Source: Vermamoeba vermiformis
Taxonomy: Eukaryota; Tubulinea; Echinamoebida
Reading direction: 5' to 3'
DNA length: 64,000 nucleotides
Assembly: GCA_045837725.1 (NCBI GenBank)
Contig: JBEWZL010000003.1
Coordinates: 496,001 to 560,000, forward strand
Shown here: positions 45,128 through 57,477 of the stretch, one piece after another
How the letters are laid out: every line of letters begins with the position of its first letter
How positions within the stretch are numbered: position 1 is the first letter of the stretch
Program-made: the position numbers and the translations under genes
Notes under the pieces: model-generated
The model's database searches: none
Told to the model about the DNA's origin: nothing
What the model saw: the letters and a program-made list of their open reading frames with translations, nothing else

Positions 45128-46352
45128 TTAGAGAGCCAAAGCGGCCAACAAAGTCATTGAGATGACACCGGCAGTGATAGCAGAGGCATCGCTAGTATCG
45201 GGGGAGGGGCAAGTGCTCAACAAAGTGGCACCTAAGTAAAGTGATGTGGATCAGATCTGGGTACAAACAAGCACGCACTAAGTCAATGATTACGTACCGT
45301 TAGGGCAAGTATTTCCAGCAACGCAAGTGCTGCCACCAGTAGCTGTAATAAGACAGTCAGTCGCAGTGCTTTTGGGTTAAACTATTGAACTTGGTGTGGT
45401 ACTTACCGCTGCACCAGTTGCAAGGTGTGCTAGCATCTTGAGCAGTAGAGACGCACGTATTGCAGTTATTAATGGTAGAGCAAGATTCTGAAAACTACAT
45501 TAGACCTCGGAACGCAGTCGATCTGAAAACTTACTGTAAGCAGAGCAAGTTTGAGTAGTGGTCAAAGGGGAAGTGCTGTTCTTAAAGCGCCAAGTACCGC
45601 AAGATTTGTAAGAAGGGCCGCTTTGAGTGCCTGAAAAGTGAAAGATCAGTCTCGTCACGGCCAAACGAAACCAAAACATATCCGATTATTACAATTACGT
45701 TTTCTAAAAAATAGTTATTCTTACCAGTCATGCAAGAACCGGAAGATGAACAGTAGCCGCAAGATCCAGAGAGGCAGTCGGTGCAACCATTGTTGTCAGG
45801 ATTGTAACAAGGATCTTACAACAAAGGTTAGCATACACTAGCGAGTAGTAATGACTCTTAATCTTACCGGGGCAAGCGGACAGCTGATCAGTGCTGGAGC
45901 CCTCGCTCGACGTGCACGAGGTGCGTTCAGTTTGGGTGTTAGGGCGACAACCAAGAGCTATAAAGCAATAACTATGCGTTAGTATTATTGTAACAATGCG
46001 AATCTTTCGAAAATTAAACGGCGAAATTTTGGATGTAATATTGTTGCCGCTCTTCAACGGAACGAAACTAAAGGCAAGAAATTGTTGATTAAGTAATACT
46101 TAATATTGCCGTAGTAATGACAAAATCTAAAACGTAAACGTGCGCATAGTTAATTTAAAAAAGATTTTGCTTGTATCCGGATTTGACAGGTGTCGCGGTA
46201 ATTGACTTACTAGTGCAGAAGAAGCATGCACCGTTGAGACTCAAACACTTGAAGCAGTTACTGCGGTTATCAGCTGTGGTGCATACAGAAGTGTCGTTTT
46301 GAGCAGTGGCTACTGCGATAAGAAAAGCAACGAGCAAGATGTATTTGAACAT
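45128..46352 (-). CDS. Small secreted Cys-rich protein, probably GPI-anchored
   Basis: Seven short exons encode roughly 190 residues. A signal peptide (MFKYILLVAFLIAVATA) is followed by repeated Cys clusters, one or two per exon: CFKCLSLNGACFFC, NGCTDCLSGSCGYCSS, NNCNTCVST and NWCS. The spacing is PSI/plexin-like or EGF-like. The C-terminus is a hydrophobic stretch (SAITAGVISMTLLAALAL) after a Ser/Asp/Ala site, the usual layout for GPI attachment. It probably sits on the cell surface. The exon-per-Cys-module layout matches the ectodomain of the large 7TM gene at 26-33 kb. No named family is recognised beyond this. Confidence 0.7.
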
Positions 46353-46614
46353 GATGTCTGATAGTCTTCAAAATAAATCTAATAAATACAGAGGCTACGA
46401 CTTGTGGCTCTGCGTTCTATAGAATTGAAAATTAAACAATTGCTGTTTTTGCACGTCAAAAACGGTTAACAAACGCGAGGTAGAGATTTCACAAACAGAA
46501 TCGGGCGTGATCATCGTTATTTGCTATCATTACGCCTCTATTTCATGACCACAATTGAAGAGTATAATTGTATTTTACTTATTTACAAACGTCAAACTAA
46601 TGATTCAACATTAA

Positions 46615-47953
46615 TTACAATTCCTCGTCTGTAGGCATATCAATCAGTTCCACACGACTGCCTGCCTCGCCGAGTTCTATACAAGGATATACAGTGCCTT
46701 CTACGCCTTTGAAGGCCACACCATAGTCGACACCGTCGATGATAAAGCGGATTTGTTTCATTTTTGGGTTGTAATTGACCTCGATTATCTTGCCAGGCTC
46801 GATCATCTTGTCGCAGTAGCTGTGACTGACTTCATCTTGCATTGAGAATAAGTTGCCGCAGTAAAGATTCAAGTACCAGCCGCAGCTCAAGAAATTGGAG
46901 GCGTTTGGTTCAAACGTGATCGGCGCCATACCGACGTTCAGTGTCGTACTGTTATAACAACGCACTCGATATGACGAGTTAGGTTTGTTGCCGAGAACAG
47001 CTGCGTCCCAGCCCTGGCCATTGGTGCGTGTTGCAATGCGGTTCCCTTCGCTCAACACGATCTTGTCTGATTTGAGCTTGGAGTCCCAGCGAAGTGGTGT
47101 GTCTTTGGGATATTTCTTCTCCAGCTGCTTGAGTAGTCCTTCGACTTGATAGAACTCTGCCTCTAGTCTGAACTCTTTGAGCTCAGCGCTCGACTGATCT
47201 TCTTTGAGGATCAGCATGCCCGTGCGGAGGTAGTTTAAGATTGTGGCGAAGTGTTTGGGGTCTCGGTCGATAAAGTACGAGCCATCTTCATCAGGCTCGA
47301 GGTTGAATTGTCCACTGAACATCGCTGAGAGCATTGACCGCTCTTTGAGTAGGGTCTGAAGGGATGTGGTGAATAATTGCCCGCCAACATTCAATTTGAC
47401 CTTCTTATTTGGTAAATTCTTTTGGATAGTCGTATTTGCGATGTTAGTGTTGATTATTGCGAGGTTATTGGGCACTGGTGGGGTTGGTGGAGTGGATTTG
47501 AGTTGTTTTAAGAACGAGCCCAAGTGATCTCGCAACAATTCGACTTCTTTTATCAAGCTTTGCTCGCGACTCGACGAATCCTTGCCATTTGATGTGTGTT
47601 TTCCATTTTCTAGGGTCATTTTGCTCAATCTAGACTCGCTTTTGCTGGAGCAATGAACTAGGTCAGATCCAGGATACAAATTTGTGCAATTTAAAATCAT
47701 ATTGCTTGTAAATTAGAAAGTTAATTTACATACAATTTATTTTGTTAAAATCTATATTTTTGGGAGATTACGATTTTGTATTTAATTTTTCTTTTTGACG
47801 ATCGACTTACCTTGGTGAACCAACAACTTCTCCATTGCTACCATTAGTGCTGCTAACATTGGTCTTATTTTTAGTTTTAGTTGGTGGAGAAGTCGGTGTT
47901 GTTATCGGCACGCTGGTAGAAGAAGCGGACTCGGCTTCGTTCTGAACTTCCAT
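46615..47953 (-). CDS. BTB/POZ (T1-type) plus SPRY domain protein
   Basis: Two exons, 47811-47953 and 46615-47644, joined by a 166-nt GT-AG intron in phase 2; 390 residues. The ATG starts MEVQNEAESASS. Residues ~45-110 are a Lys/Ser-rich linker with a short coiled coil. Residues ~135-230 form a KCTD/potassium-channel T1-type BTB: KLNVGGQLFTTSLQTL, YFIDRDPKHFATILNYLRTG and EFRLEAEFYQVEGLLKQLE. The C-terminal ~180 residues are SPRY/B30.2-like: GWYLNLYCGNLFS, KIIEVNYNPKMKQIRFIIDG, GVDYGVAFKGVEGTVYPCIEL. BTB proteins of this type are Cullin-3 substrate adaptors, and SPRY would recognise the target. It could be a ubiquitin-ligase adaptor in cytosol or nucleus. Confidence 0.85.
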
Positions 47954-48664
47954 CCAGATCTTGATCAATGCAAATAATTAAACTCGGGCAATTGTGTTGT
48001 AGCAGTGTTCTTACGACAATAGAGCTCGGTGTTTGGAACCGTAAAAATCGTGGTGAAAGAATCACGTGTTTTCTGTTAGCCGAACTGAGTGTTAGCAACA
48101 ACTCGACTTATTTGTTCAAGAATGTAGCACATATAACCGAGCTTTTTACTAATGAAAATAGGGGTTAATTAGCACTGAGCTCATAAAGCTCTAAACTGAA
48201 AACAGACTGGAGAATCTGTAAGTGCGCCGAAGTTGGATATTTAAGAATCGTATTTTTAAAAAAAAAGCCATAATTTCAAATTGCTGTTGACGCTGTTTAC
48301 GTTTCAAATTAATTTCGATTTTTAATATTCCGTATTTCGGCCTCAGGACCGATCTGTAGCAGTGGCAAACTACCAACTAACTACTAGCAGTTAGTGACAT
48401 TTATAATTAATTATTCGATCGAGAATGATTTATTAAAATTACAGTGTACAAACGATTTCTTTTGAATAAAGGTTATCGTGCAATTAAATCAAACAGAATT
48501 GTCGTTATGGTTGTTCGAATCTCGTTCCTCGATATAGACGTAATGATGTTAGCATTAGGTCTAGACTCAAGCAATTATACAAATGTGAAAAACAAGATCT
48601 GAACACAATAACTGCAATTCCGTTTCTCTCTAACGCACGACTGTTATCGCTAAGGCCTCGCGCC
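47954..48664. other. Intergenic, AT-rich
   Basis: 711 bp between the stop of the nuclease-fold-like protein and the start of the BTB-SPRY gene, both on the minus strand. Contains the 3' UTR of the first and promoter of the second. No repeat or RNA gene is evident. Confidence 0.3.
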
Positions 48665-50189
48665 TTATTGGGCATTAATAATTCGAATGTTTGCGCGCGT
48701 TGCAATCTTTTGCGCCTTTTCAGAGATTGTTTTAGCGATCACTACGCAAGCCAAGCTGTGTGTCGGATTAGCAGTCTTGTACAGCTTGCCAATACGAATC
48801 AGTGTAACTACGTCGCCAATATCGACGCTCTGCATGTATTATTTTGGATTAGTATCGCATTAACATGAAGCATAAACGCGAAGATCCGATCCGGACAATT
48901 AAAGTTGGTTTCAACGAAATATTTTGCAATTTAACCAATAAAACTGGTAATTATATCCAATTTAAGTCTAATCAAGGTAGTTGCAAATTCATTTAAGACG
49001 TCACGAATGAAAAGGCACACGAAAGAGTAATTTCAATAATAATGTTGCGTTATTTTCATCGGTAATGCCTGCATAAAGCATGATATATCGAATAAACAGC
49101 TTAAATAATTACACTTACGTCTCTAGTGTCGCACAAATAGTTGTTATCGAAATGTTTGATGAGATCTATCTCAATTTCTTCTGGGTATCCGTAAATAGCG
49201 CCTAAAGTGCTGTCAATAATAATGTTCATAATAAAAAATTGTTATTATTATTGCTTTGAAATGTGCCACGATCTGGATCAAAAAAATCTATCCAGATTGC
49301 TTTAATTAGGCTTGATATTTACCTTTCTGATCGTAATATTTCCACACTTGCAATTCACTTCCGGGAAACTCGCGTTCTACCAGTGCTTTGAGCTCGATCG
49401 TAGATTTGACACCGGTCGGAACGTCCTTCACCAAATTTTCTGTTGTAGGAGGTGCAGGTGCAGCAACGGGTGTAGGTGATGGCTGTACGTATGATTGTGG
49501 ATTTGTTGACGGCAATGCTTTCTCTAGTTCTGCCCTAATCATGGCGCTAATTACGCGTCCAAATTCTTGCTTGAAATCTGGATCTCTTAACACTGAAAGT
49601 ACCGTATCTCTATTTACAATTGCCTCGCTCCTCTATTCATGTAAATTAAATATTAGAATTTTATCAAGCAATAATTAATTGCACAGGATGTGGTTTGGTA
49701 ATAAAAAAAATTACGTACGTCGGTAGCAAAGCTGCCAGAATGATTTATTGAGGGATAACTGTCATTTCCAAAACTCGATGAAAAGCTGTCGATGCTGCCA
49801 CGGTAACCGGGTGACTATCATAGTAATCAAATCCAAATTAATTTTACGTTGTCAAAATTTGACGGCCATAAATGCCAATAATGCCGTAAATTAAACATAT
49901 AATTAATTATTAATCGTGCAATGTGGTATTTACACGAGAGACGTTATTATCATTATCGGATTGAAAAAAAAAATAATTTGATCCGAAACAAAATCTCTTG
50001 ATTTAATAATCCACTTACGCTTAAATTTTGTTGTGAGTTGTAAGGTGATAATGGAGGCTGTCCGTCACCATTTATTTGGTCTCCATAGCCGGTGTTTCCC
50101 CCTGAATTAGGTTGATCGGAATAACCACCAAATCCACTGCTATAGTTATTATTTGGGTCGTGTTCCATCGTATAGACCTGTGTAGCCAT
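48665..50189 (-). CDS. Paralogue of first gene: disordered N-terminus plus C-terminal nuclease-fold-like domain
   Basis: Six exons in phase: 50019-50189, 49719-49814, a 13-nt microexon 49618-49630, 49323-49592, 49119-49201 and 48665-48829; 265 residues. The N-terminal ~90 residues are Gly/Asn/Ser-rich. A short helix (FGRVISAMIRAELEKAL) and a Pro-rich stretch follow. The last ~105 residues align along their length with the C-terminus of the gene at 3-881: FPGSELQVWKYYDQKG, YLCDTRD, DVVTLIRIGKLYK and LACVVIAKTISEKAQKIA. Here EIEID supplies the acidic residue expected in a PD-(D/E)XK fold, but the lysine is replaced (DTR). So neither copy has the full motif, and both may be binding rather than cutting modules. 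Function unknown. Confidence 0.75.
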
Positions 50190-50444
50190 ATAAAAAGGAA
50201 ACGAAAAACCAAAATTCGCGTCCGACTGACAAAGTCGAGGCAGTTTGACATATGTCACGAAATAATTTACATTAGCGCAACGCTACCTGCAACGAACACC
50301 ATAATACCCCTGTAAATATTATGGAGATATTCATTAGATCTATTCTATGAATTTTTGAAGCTTGGTAACGTCACTGTACGAAATGCAGATCGTGTTTCTT
50401 CAGATCTTCTCGTGCAACTTCATTCGCTGATAAGGAAATATTTA

Positions 50445-52984
50445 TTACACGACGACTTGCACGTTCTTTTTGGTTGGAGTACGTGCAGGGGACAAGATCC
50501 GACCGACAATTGGAATGCCTGACAACCAACCGCCGGAATTCGATCTGAACAACAAAATGTCAATTAATCTAGTCATTTTTAGTAATAATTACTCATGATT
50601 ACCTTTCAATATAAGGACTCTGTGGGGTAGTGGCGCTGTTCGCCATGTATTGCGCACGTGCCTTCGGGTTGACAGGTGTTGAGGGTCCATCAAGTGGTGG
50701 AGGCGGCAGATTTAACTTGCCGGGAGTGTTGCCAGGGCCAGGGCGTGCTGCGGGGGCCATGAGGCGCGGGTCACTAGTCATGCCATTATTCAGCACGACT
50801 TGTTTTTGGAGCTGCAAGACACGAGGTGAGTTAAGTTTTTGGTTGAAAGGAAACGATTGCTACAGACCTGCAAGGACTCGTACAACTCTGCGTTACGCTT
50901 GACGAGCACGCCATTGCGACGCACTTCATTGGCCAATTGTTCAAGCAATACGCTCTTTTGTGCCACGACCTGAATGGACACGTGTCAGTCAAAACGAACC
51001 GAGCTTGTCAACAAAGGACTCACCTTGTCAGTGGTTAAAATCAACTGTTCTAATCTCTTGCGCTGTGAGGCGAGTTGGTTCTCTAATTGAGCGGCATATT
51101 GAGTCTGTTTTTGAAGTCTAGCGCGCAACTCCTCGCTGGACAAGGAGTCAGTGCGGCCAGTGCTGGACTGTTGTGGTGTGTTAGGAGCGGGCGTTTGGGG
51201 CTTGGGCTCATTGCTCTTTGTAGGTGTGCTAGTAGGTGTACTCGTGGCCGATTGGTTGGATGATTGCGCGAGTCGTTGTTGCAGCTGCAAGTTCTGTGCT
51301 TGCAATTGATGGTATTGTTCCTTCAACTTGGCGCTAATTTGTTCTTGTTGGGCCAGTTGTGCGCGCAGTTGACTTACGAGCGGCGTGTCGCCAGAGGGGA
51401 CAGTAGGTGCCACGATCGGTTTGTTTTGAGTGGCCGCGGCAGCTTCTTCGCGCAGTCTCAAAGTCTCTTCGCGCTTTCTCAAGGCCTCTTCGCGCTCCTT
51501 CAACTGCGCGTCTTGAGTTCTGCCGCCTTGTTGCTGCGAGGCGTATTGTTGCTCCAACTTGGCGACGTTGTCTTCGCGCTTTTTCAGAGCCACTTCACGG
51601 TCTCGATGCGCTGTCTCGCGGTTCCGCAACAGAGTCTCGTTCTGCACGACGGTGTTTTGTTTTTCTTTCAATTGTTCCTCTTGCTTTTTAATCAACCTCT
51701 TCTTTGACTTTGAGCTCGTCTTCTCTCTTTTTCAATTGTTCTTCGCGCTTCTTCGCTGCGCTGGAATTCTCGTCTGCCTTTTGCGCAGAGGCGTTCGATA
51801 CTTTTTGAAGCTTGTCAATCTCTTCTCGTTGCTGTCACCGTGTTAGACAGATAGATAGCATAATATCGATAAACAAGTACGTACCAATGCTTTTTGTTGC
51901 TCCAATTCGTTTTTCTCTTGACGCAGGGTGTCAATCGATTTCTGCATTTTTGTGACTAATTCGCGCAAGTTAGCGTTGTCCTGGTTCAGTTTTTGTTTCT
52001 CTTGAGCAAAATTGTTTCGTTCTTTGTCTAAATCTCCTTGCAATGACTAAAACGAATCTTGTATTAATTACGCAGTCCGATATATTTAAAAACCAATTCT
52101 TACATTTGACCTATTGGCTTGAGCTTCCAGTTCAGAGACTCGTTTGGATTTTTCAGCAAGCTGTAGTATAGATATTAAACAACAGATTCATAATAATATC
52201 AAATTCGTACCTTGTTCTTCAAATCATCAATATCTTGCGTTAATTTTCGTTTGTTTTGATCAAACGCGTCTTTTTCTTGCAATAAAATCTTGTTGGTCTG
52301 TTCCAATATTGACATGCGGGTCTGTTGTTTTTTCATTTCTGCTTTCACACTCTTCACTTCTTGCTGCGCTTTTGTCACCTCCTCGTCTTTGGCACGCAGC
52401 AGAGCATCGTAATCTATTGCAGGCCGCGTATCTAGAATCGGTGGTGTATATGTGCTTATTGATGAGTCATTATATTCATAGCTGCTGCTCGTAGTACTCG
52501 AGCCCTAGACGGAAAACATTGTTAGATCGAAGGAATTGCTTTTTTAAATTTTAATCAGATGAAAGAGCAAAGAAAATGGTATATTTTATAAGTAATATAA
52601 TTAATATCGTCGAGGTTAATTTCGGAATTTTGGAAATAAATTTCACTAAAATAGATCTACGTCAGTAAAACACTTGTCGTTAATAGACGACTTGGAATTA
52701 AAAAATTTAAAATTAGTACGGATATGCTTGTTGCAAACTTACGTTAATATCAGCGGGTTTATTAATATTTTCTTCAGGTTTCGAGATCGGTTCTTCTTCA
52801 ATAGAAAATCCTCCATTATTAGCTGCTTTCTGCCCCGCTTGTGCTTGTTTTTTCTTTGTATTTTTCATCTTTTGGAACTGCAGATACATTTAGATTAAGC
52901 TTGATCTAAATAGAGATAGCCGTTTTGATACTTTACCCTTTTTCGGCCCTCTTCCAAGAGCTTCTTTCTATCAGCGTCGCTCAT
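50445..52984 (-). CDS. Golgin-like long coiled-coil protein
   Basis: About nine exons, ~700 residues. It starts MSDADRKKLLEEGRKRFQKM, a basic amphipathic N-terminus like that of GM130/golgin proteins, followed by KNTKKKQAQ. Nearly all of the middle is heptad-rich coiled coil (EEVTKAQQEVKSVKAEM, LREEAAAATQ, LRAQLAQQEQISAKLKEQY). A Thr/Pro/Ser-rich gap interrupts it, and the end is Pro-rich (LNLPPPPLDGPSTP) with a hydrophobic basic C-terminus. Golgins tether vesicles at the Golgi. Near 51.69 kb one frame ends EEVD-TAA while the same coiled coil continues in another frame as IKKQEEQLKEKQ; a one-base insertion, sequencing error or +1 frameshift is needed. It lies divergent from the sedolisin gene. 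Confidence 0.65.
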
Positions 52985-53425
52985 TATTCAGTACTGTTAA
53001 CACTATTTACACTTCATACTCTCATGTGGTTGAATACCGAGTAACGGAAAAATTATTATTTGAAATTAGAAAGAGCAACGTAAGACAACGGAGCAGCAAT
53101 GTGAAATTTGCAAAATAAGCGATCATTCGAGCAATTTAATGATGCGCCGCGTCTGTACGCCAATGACAGCGCTTTGACAATGTCGCAGGTCCGTATCTGG
53201 ATGTACATCCAAATTAATTTTTTTCGTATCGCGTTATTTATCCTGAAACGGATATTTTTTTGTTAATTTTGTAAATATATTATGAAGTAATAACGGGCAC
53301 TCTGATTTTTTCAGACACCACAAGAACATGCTCGCGACATTTCCTGTTTTGTTTAGTCGACTAAACGCAAACCTTTTTTAGTACACAGTCTGTTCAGTCT
53401 GAACGCACTACAACACCACGCGCTC
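52985..53425. promoter_or_regulatory. Divergent intergenic region, golgin-like and sedolisin genes
   Basis: 441 bp between two divergent start codons, AT-rich in its centre. It should contain two promoters. No motif could be assigned. Confidence 0.35.
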
Positions 53426-55976
53426 ATGCAGTACAAATTGCTTGCGTTATTATTTTGCGTCGCCGCTGCGTGGCAGTTCGCGGCTGCATTGCCCACTAAC
53501 CCGAATAAGGTTGTACCAATCTTCGTTGGGTTGAAACAACGAAATATTGACAAGCTGCACGTAAGAATTATCGATAATATTAGAGACATAATATTAATTG
53601 ATGTTTTTTCGCAGGAAATTGCGTTGTCTGTGAGCGATCCAGATTCCCCTCGTTACGGTACATTTTTCATTCTCATTTTTTTCTGACTCGCTTTATTATC
53701 GCCCATCAACTGCTAACGCATATTCTAGGCCAATTCTTGTCTAAAGAGGAAGTTCTTGAAATAGTAGCCCCTTCAAAGGAAGATCATGATCTCGTCGTTA
53801 ACTACTTTAGAGATTTAGGTACGCGTTATTTCTAATACACTATTCACGTAAAACGAGTACGTGCTCACTGTATTTCTGCAGGTTTCTCCGTTCAGTCGTT
53901 TGGCGATTCGCTCATCTTGCAAGCTCCCGTGAAGACGATCGAAAGTGCTTTGCAAACTACTATGGGCACGCTGGCCACTGCCAAACATTCTAGCGGTAGG
54001 CCTTACAATTTGTAAATAGGTTAATTAATTACAATTTCTAACGGCATTTGCACACGTACGTAGGCAAAACCTTGCACCGAACTTTCCCCACATCTACCTA
54101 CAAGATTGCCGACCACATTATGGATAAGATCGAAATCATCACCACGAACACCGGTGAGGCCAATATCAAGCGCCTTTCGGATTACCAGCCTAAGAGCAAG
54201 CGAGCGTAAGATTTTTAAACAATTGTATGGAATTTAATTTTGCTTACGTGCCTCGCAGCGCTGAACAACTGCAAAGCTTGCCCTCTGTCGTGCCTAAGAG
54301 CATTCGCATCAACTACGGCATCAACGGATCCTTCGACACTGCCACCAATCCTAAAACAACGCAATTGGTCGTCGAATTCAATCACGAAGCCATGCCTCAA
54401 GACAGCGACATTCAAGGCTTCGTTCAAGCCGCCAAAGAAAAGTACTCGAACTGGACTCAGATCTACGGTGGCTACGGACCTGTTGGCGTCGGTGATTTGC
54501 GCGAGTCTACTTTGGACTTTGAGTACATTATGACCGTTGGTCGCGGAGGTAATTACTTTGAATCAATTATCGACGGCTTCTTAACGAACTGCAATGCACA
54601 GCTCAAAACTGGTGGATGTACATTAAAGGCTGGATGATGGAGTTTGCCGTGGCATTGAATGCCTTGAAGACCACACCGCTCGTCGTGTCCATTTCTTGGG
54701 GGTGGGCTGAATCTGATCAGTGCAATATTATGGAGACTGGGTACGTCGCACGACCTACTATCACCATGCGTAATTGCTAATCGATAAACTCGGACACAGT
54801 ACTGACTGCAAGGGCTTCGACACGTACGCGTACATCACTCGTGTCAACAACGAATTCGCTAAGCTCGCTGCTCGCGGTAAGTCACTATCGTCATTTTGTA
54901 CGTTTATCGTGCTGATCTCCTGCAGGTGTGTCGATCCTCGCTGGTTCTGGAGACGCTGGTGCCGCTGGTCCGTTGAATCCGAACTGCGAGAACAGCATTC
55001 CTCCTCGTACGTACATTATCGCGCGCTTGACTCGTTTACTGGTTAACTTGTTATGCACGCACTATAGTCTATCCTATGTTCCCTGCCTCGTCTCCTTGGG
55101 TCACTTCAGTTGGTGCTGTGACTTGGACCGGCAACAAGCCTGGCTGGATGCCACCGATGAGCCAAGAGATCTCGTTTTCAGATAAGAAGCGCCAAGTTAT
55201 TCCTCCTCCGTTGTGCAATGTTTTCCCTCAAATGCAGTGCGCATTCGCTCCTCAAATTGAAGTTGTAGCTTCTGCAGGCAACACTTATTTGCAGTTCACT
55301 AGCGGTGGTGGTTTCAGCAACAAAACTCCTCAGCCCTCGTGGCAAGCTAGCGCTGTTACTGGCTACTTGAACACGCCTGCAATCATGTTGCCTCCTGCTG
55401 GCTCGTTCAATCCCAAAAACCGCGCTTATCCTGACATTGCCGCTGTTGGTAAGAATGATCTGAGAGCAGGACATGCCAGAGTCTAATCAATTTCTGCCAG
55501 GTGCTCGCTTTTTGACACTGATCATGGAGTTCCCTACTATTGAAGAAGGTACCAGTGCCTCCACTCCCGTATTTGCGGCAATGGTTTCCTTGATGAACGA
55601 TGCTCGTCTCAACAACAAAAAGAGTCCTTTGGGCTTCTTGGTGAGTCCAGTGCACTGCAATTGTATTTAGCAACTGATCTCTAATTAATTAGAACCCACT
55701 GCTTTACAAATTGGCCAAATCCAATCCCCAAGTTTTTAATGGTATGTTTGAGCACTTTGGAAATTAATTCTCACTTCAAATGTTCAGATATCACTGTTGG
55801 TGACAATAGATGTGCCATTCAACTGTGTTGCCCATCAGGTTATGGTGCCACCACTGGTTGGGATGCTGCTGTAAGTAAATTGGATAGTAAGGTTAATAGA
55901 AATCTAATATTTGTAGTCTGGCCTTGGTACTCCTAATTTCCCTGAGTTGTTAAAGGCAGTGCTAAAGGTAGCCTAA
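53426..55976 (+). CDS. Sedolisin (tripeptidyl-peptidase I-like, family S53)
   Basis: About fourteen exons, ~610 residues. A signal peptide (MQYKLLALLFCVAAAWQFAAA) precedes a pro-kumamolisin prodomain (VGLKQRNIDKLHE, SPRYGQFLSKEEV). In the mature enzyme the catalytic Glu and Asp are in RESTLDFEYIM (E-x-x-x-D), the oxyanion Asp in ILAGSGDAG, and the serine in EEGTSASTPVFAAM. A Ca site is expected near DITVGDN and GWDAASGLGTPNF. Sedolisins are acid-activated Ser-Glu-Asp peptidases of lysosomes or secretions that remove N-terminal tripeptides or digest protein. The exons from 55.69 kb onward lie in CpG-free DNA whereas the earlier exons are CpG-rich. AATAAA is at 56012. Identification is secure. 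Confidence 0.93.
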
Positions 55977-57477
55977 GCATAAAGACATATGGGCTAACAA
56001 ATGTTCAAAACAATAAAATTTTAAACTCCTATCTCTTGTGTTCTTTCTTTCAGTAATATGGCAGCTGGGTTTTTCTGATCTAACCTCAGAAATTACAGGA
56101 CAGACTTTTGTCCTGTCTCTCTTTGGCTCTTGCCTCATGCATTTCAGCAAGTTGACCAGAAAACAGGGGTTGAAAATAAATTGTTGCAGCTCATTCTCAT
56201 TTGTCTCTGCCAGTGTGAGCACCTAGGGGAAAGCTCTGCCATTTGTTTTAGTTTGCTCAACAGATTTGCCTATGTTGATGGTTCTATTCCTGGGTTGGTT
56301 CCTGTCATCATCAAACCTGTTTCAACACCTGTGCTTGTGCAAGTCTGGAAACAAGAGCTCTTTGTTGCCCTTTTAATGCTCCAGAGTAGCACTGATTGCA
56401 GCTTTTAAATCTGTTTCAGGTACTTGTCTTTCATGCTTCCAACCTCTGCTTGTAGTAACAAATAACTCACCCATTGTAAAAGAGATTTTAGATTCTAAAA
56501 GTTAGTTTTTTGGCAGCCATTATAACATAACTTTTGGGTGTTACAAGCCCCAGGGACTCTGCAGCAAGTCAGAGCTCAGACAAATCCAGTGTAAGCCAGG
56601 ACTAAGGCAGTAAATCCTTTTCATGGCTGTTTATGTGGAGAATGAGAGGTAATTTTGATTAAATATTTTAATTTTTACTAATTATTATTTTAGAAAATAT
56701 GCTGGTCTACTCATGCACAGACACAGCTTTAGGTGCCATGAATGCTGTAGCAGCCAAAGTAGATTACTGCTAGAGGTCATTAGTCTTGAAGGCACTCACA
56801 TACTCACCTTGGTAAAAGAGTACTTCCTCAAGTTCTTATCAACTAGAGCAAGCAAACTGTGATAAACTTCAATGTGCTGCACTTTCCTTTAGTGAATGTG
56901 AGCTCTTTGCCAATTGTGTTAGCCACAACAACAACTCTAAGCCCTTGTATTTCCAGCCTGGGGCCCTCACAGTCCTGCAGGAATACTTCCCACCTGCTGC
57001 TATGGTAGGCTTCTGGGTTATAGAAATTTAAGGGTTATAGAGTTTAAAGTCCAGTTAACCCTTTTTGTTAAACTTTTGACTTTTTTGGCCTTTTTGCCAT
57101 CATTTTTTCATTGATGTTGTGCTTACTTGCCGGATTGCTTACTTGCCAAAATTTTTTGCCAAGTAAAACGAACAAGCACAATTAATCGTGCTTGTAATAT
57201 TTATTTTTGTGCGCACAGTATTTCCCGTTTTACACGATAACTTTGCAAAAAGCTGAAATCCATTCCAGATTTTGCAAGATTTTTCCCCAGTGATTTTGCT
57301 ACGCAAATTTGGTAAGCAAAGAAGAAAAGAAATTATAAGTAAATAACCATCATATTTCCGAAGTGCAAAATAAATTACTTATATAGGGTCTAGGGTTATA
57401 TATCACGTTGGGGTTAGCATTTTACAGTTTTTTTGTAGCCAAGGGTGAATTTTTTTATGCCTTGGCAACTTCACACC
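55977..57477. other. CpG-free intergenic region
   Basis: About 1.5 kb without a convincing gene. From 55607 to 57129 I count no CG dinucleotide, while flanking DNA has them every 20-30 bases. The zone begins inside the sedolisin gene. A near-perfect dyad (AAGCAC...GTGCTT) lies near 57175-57195. Confidence 0.6.
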
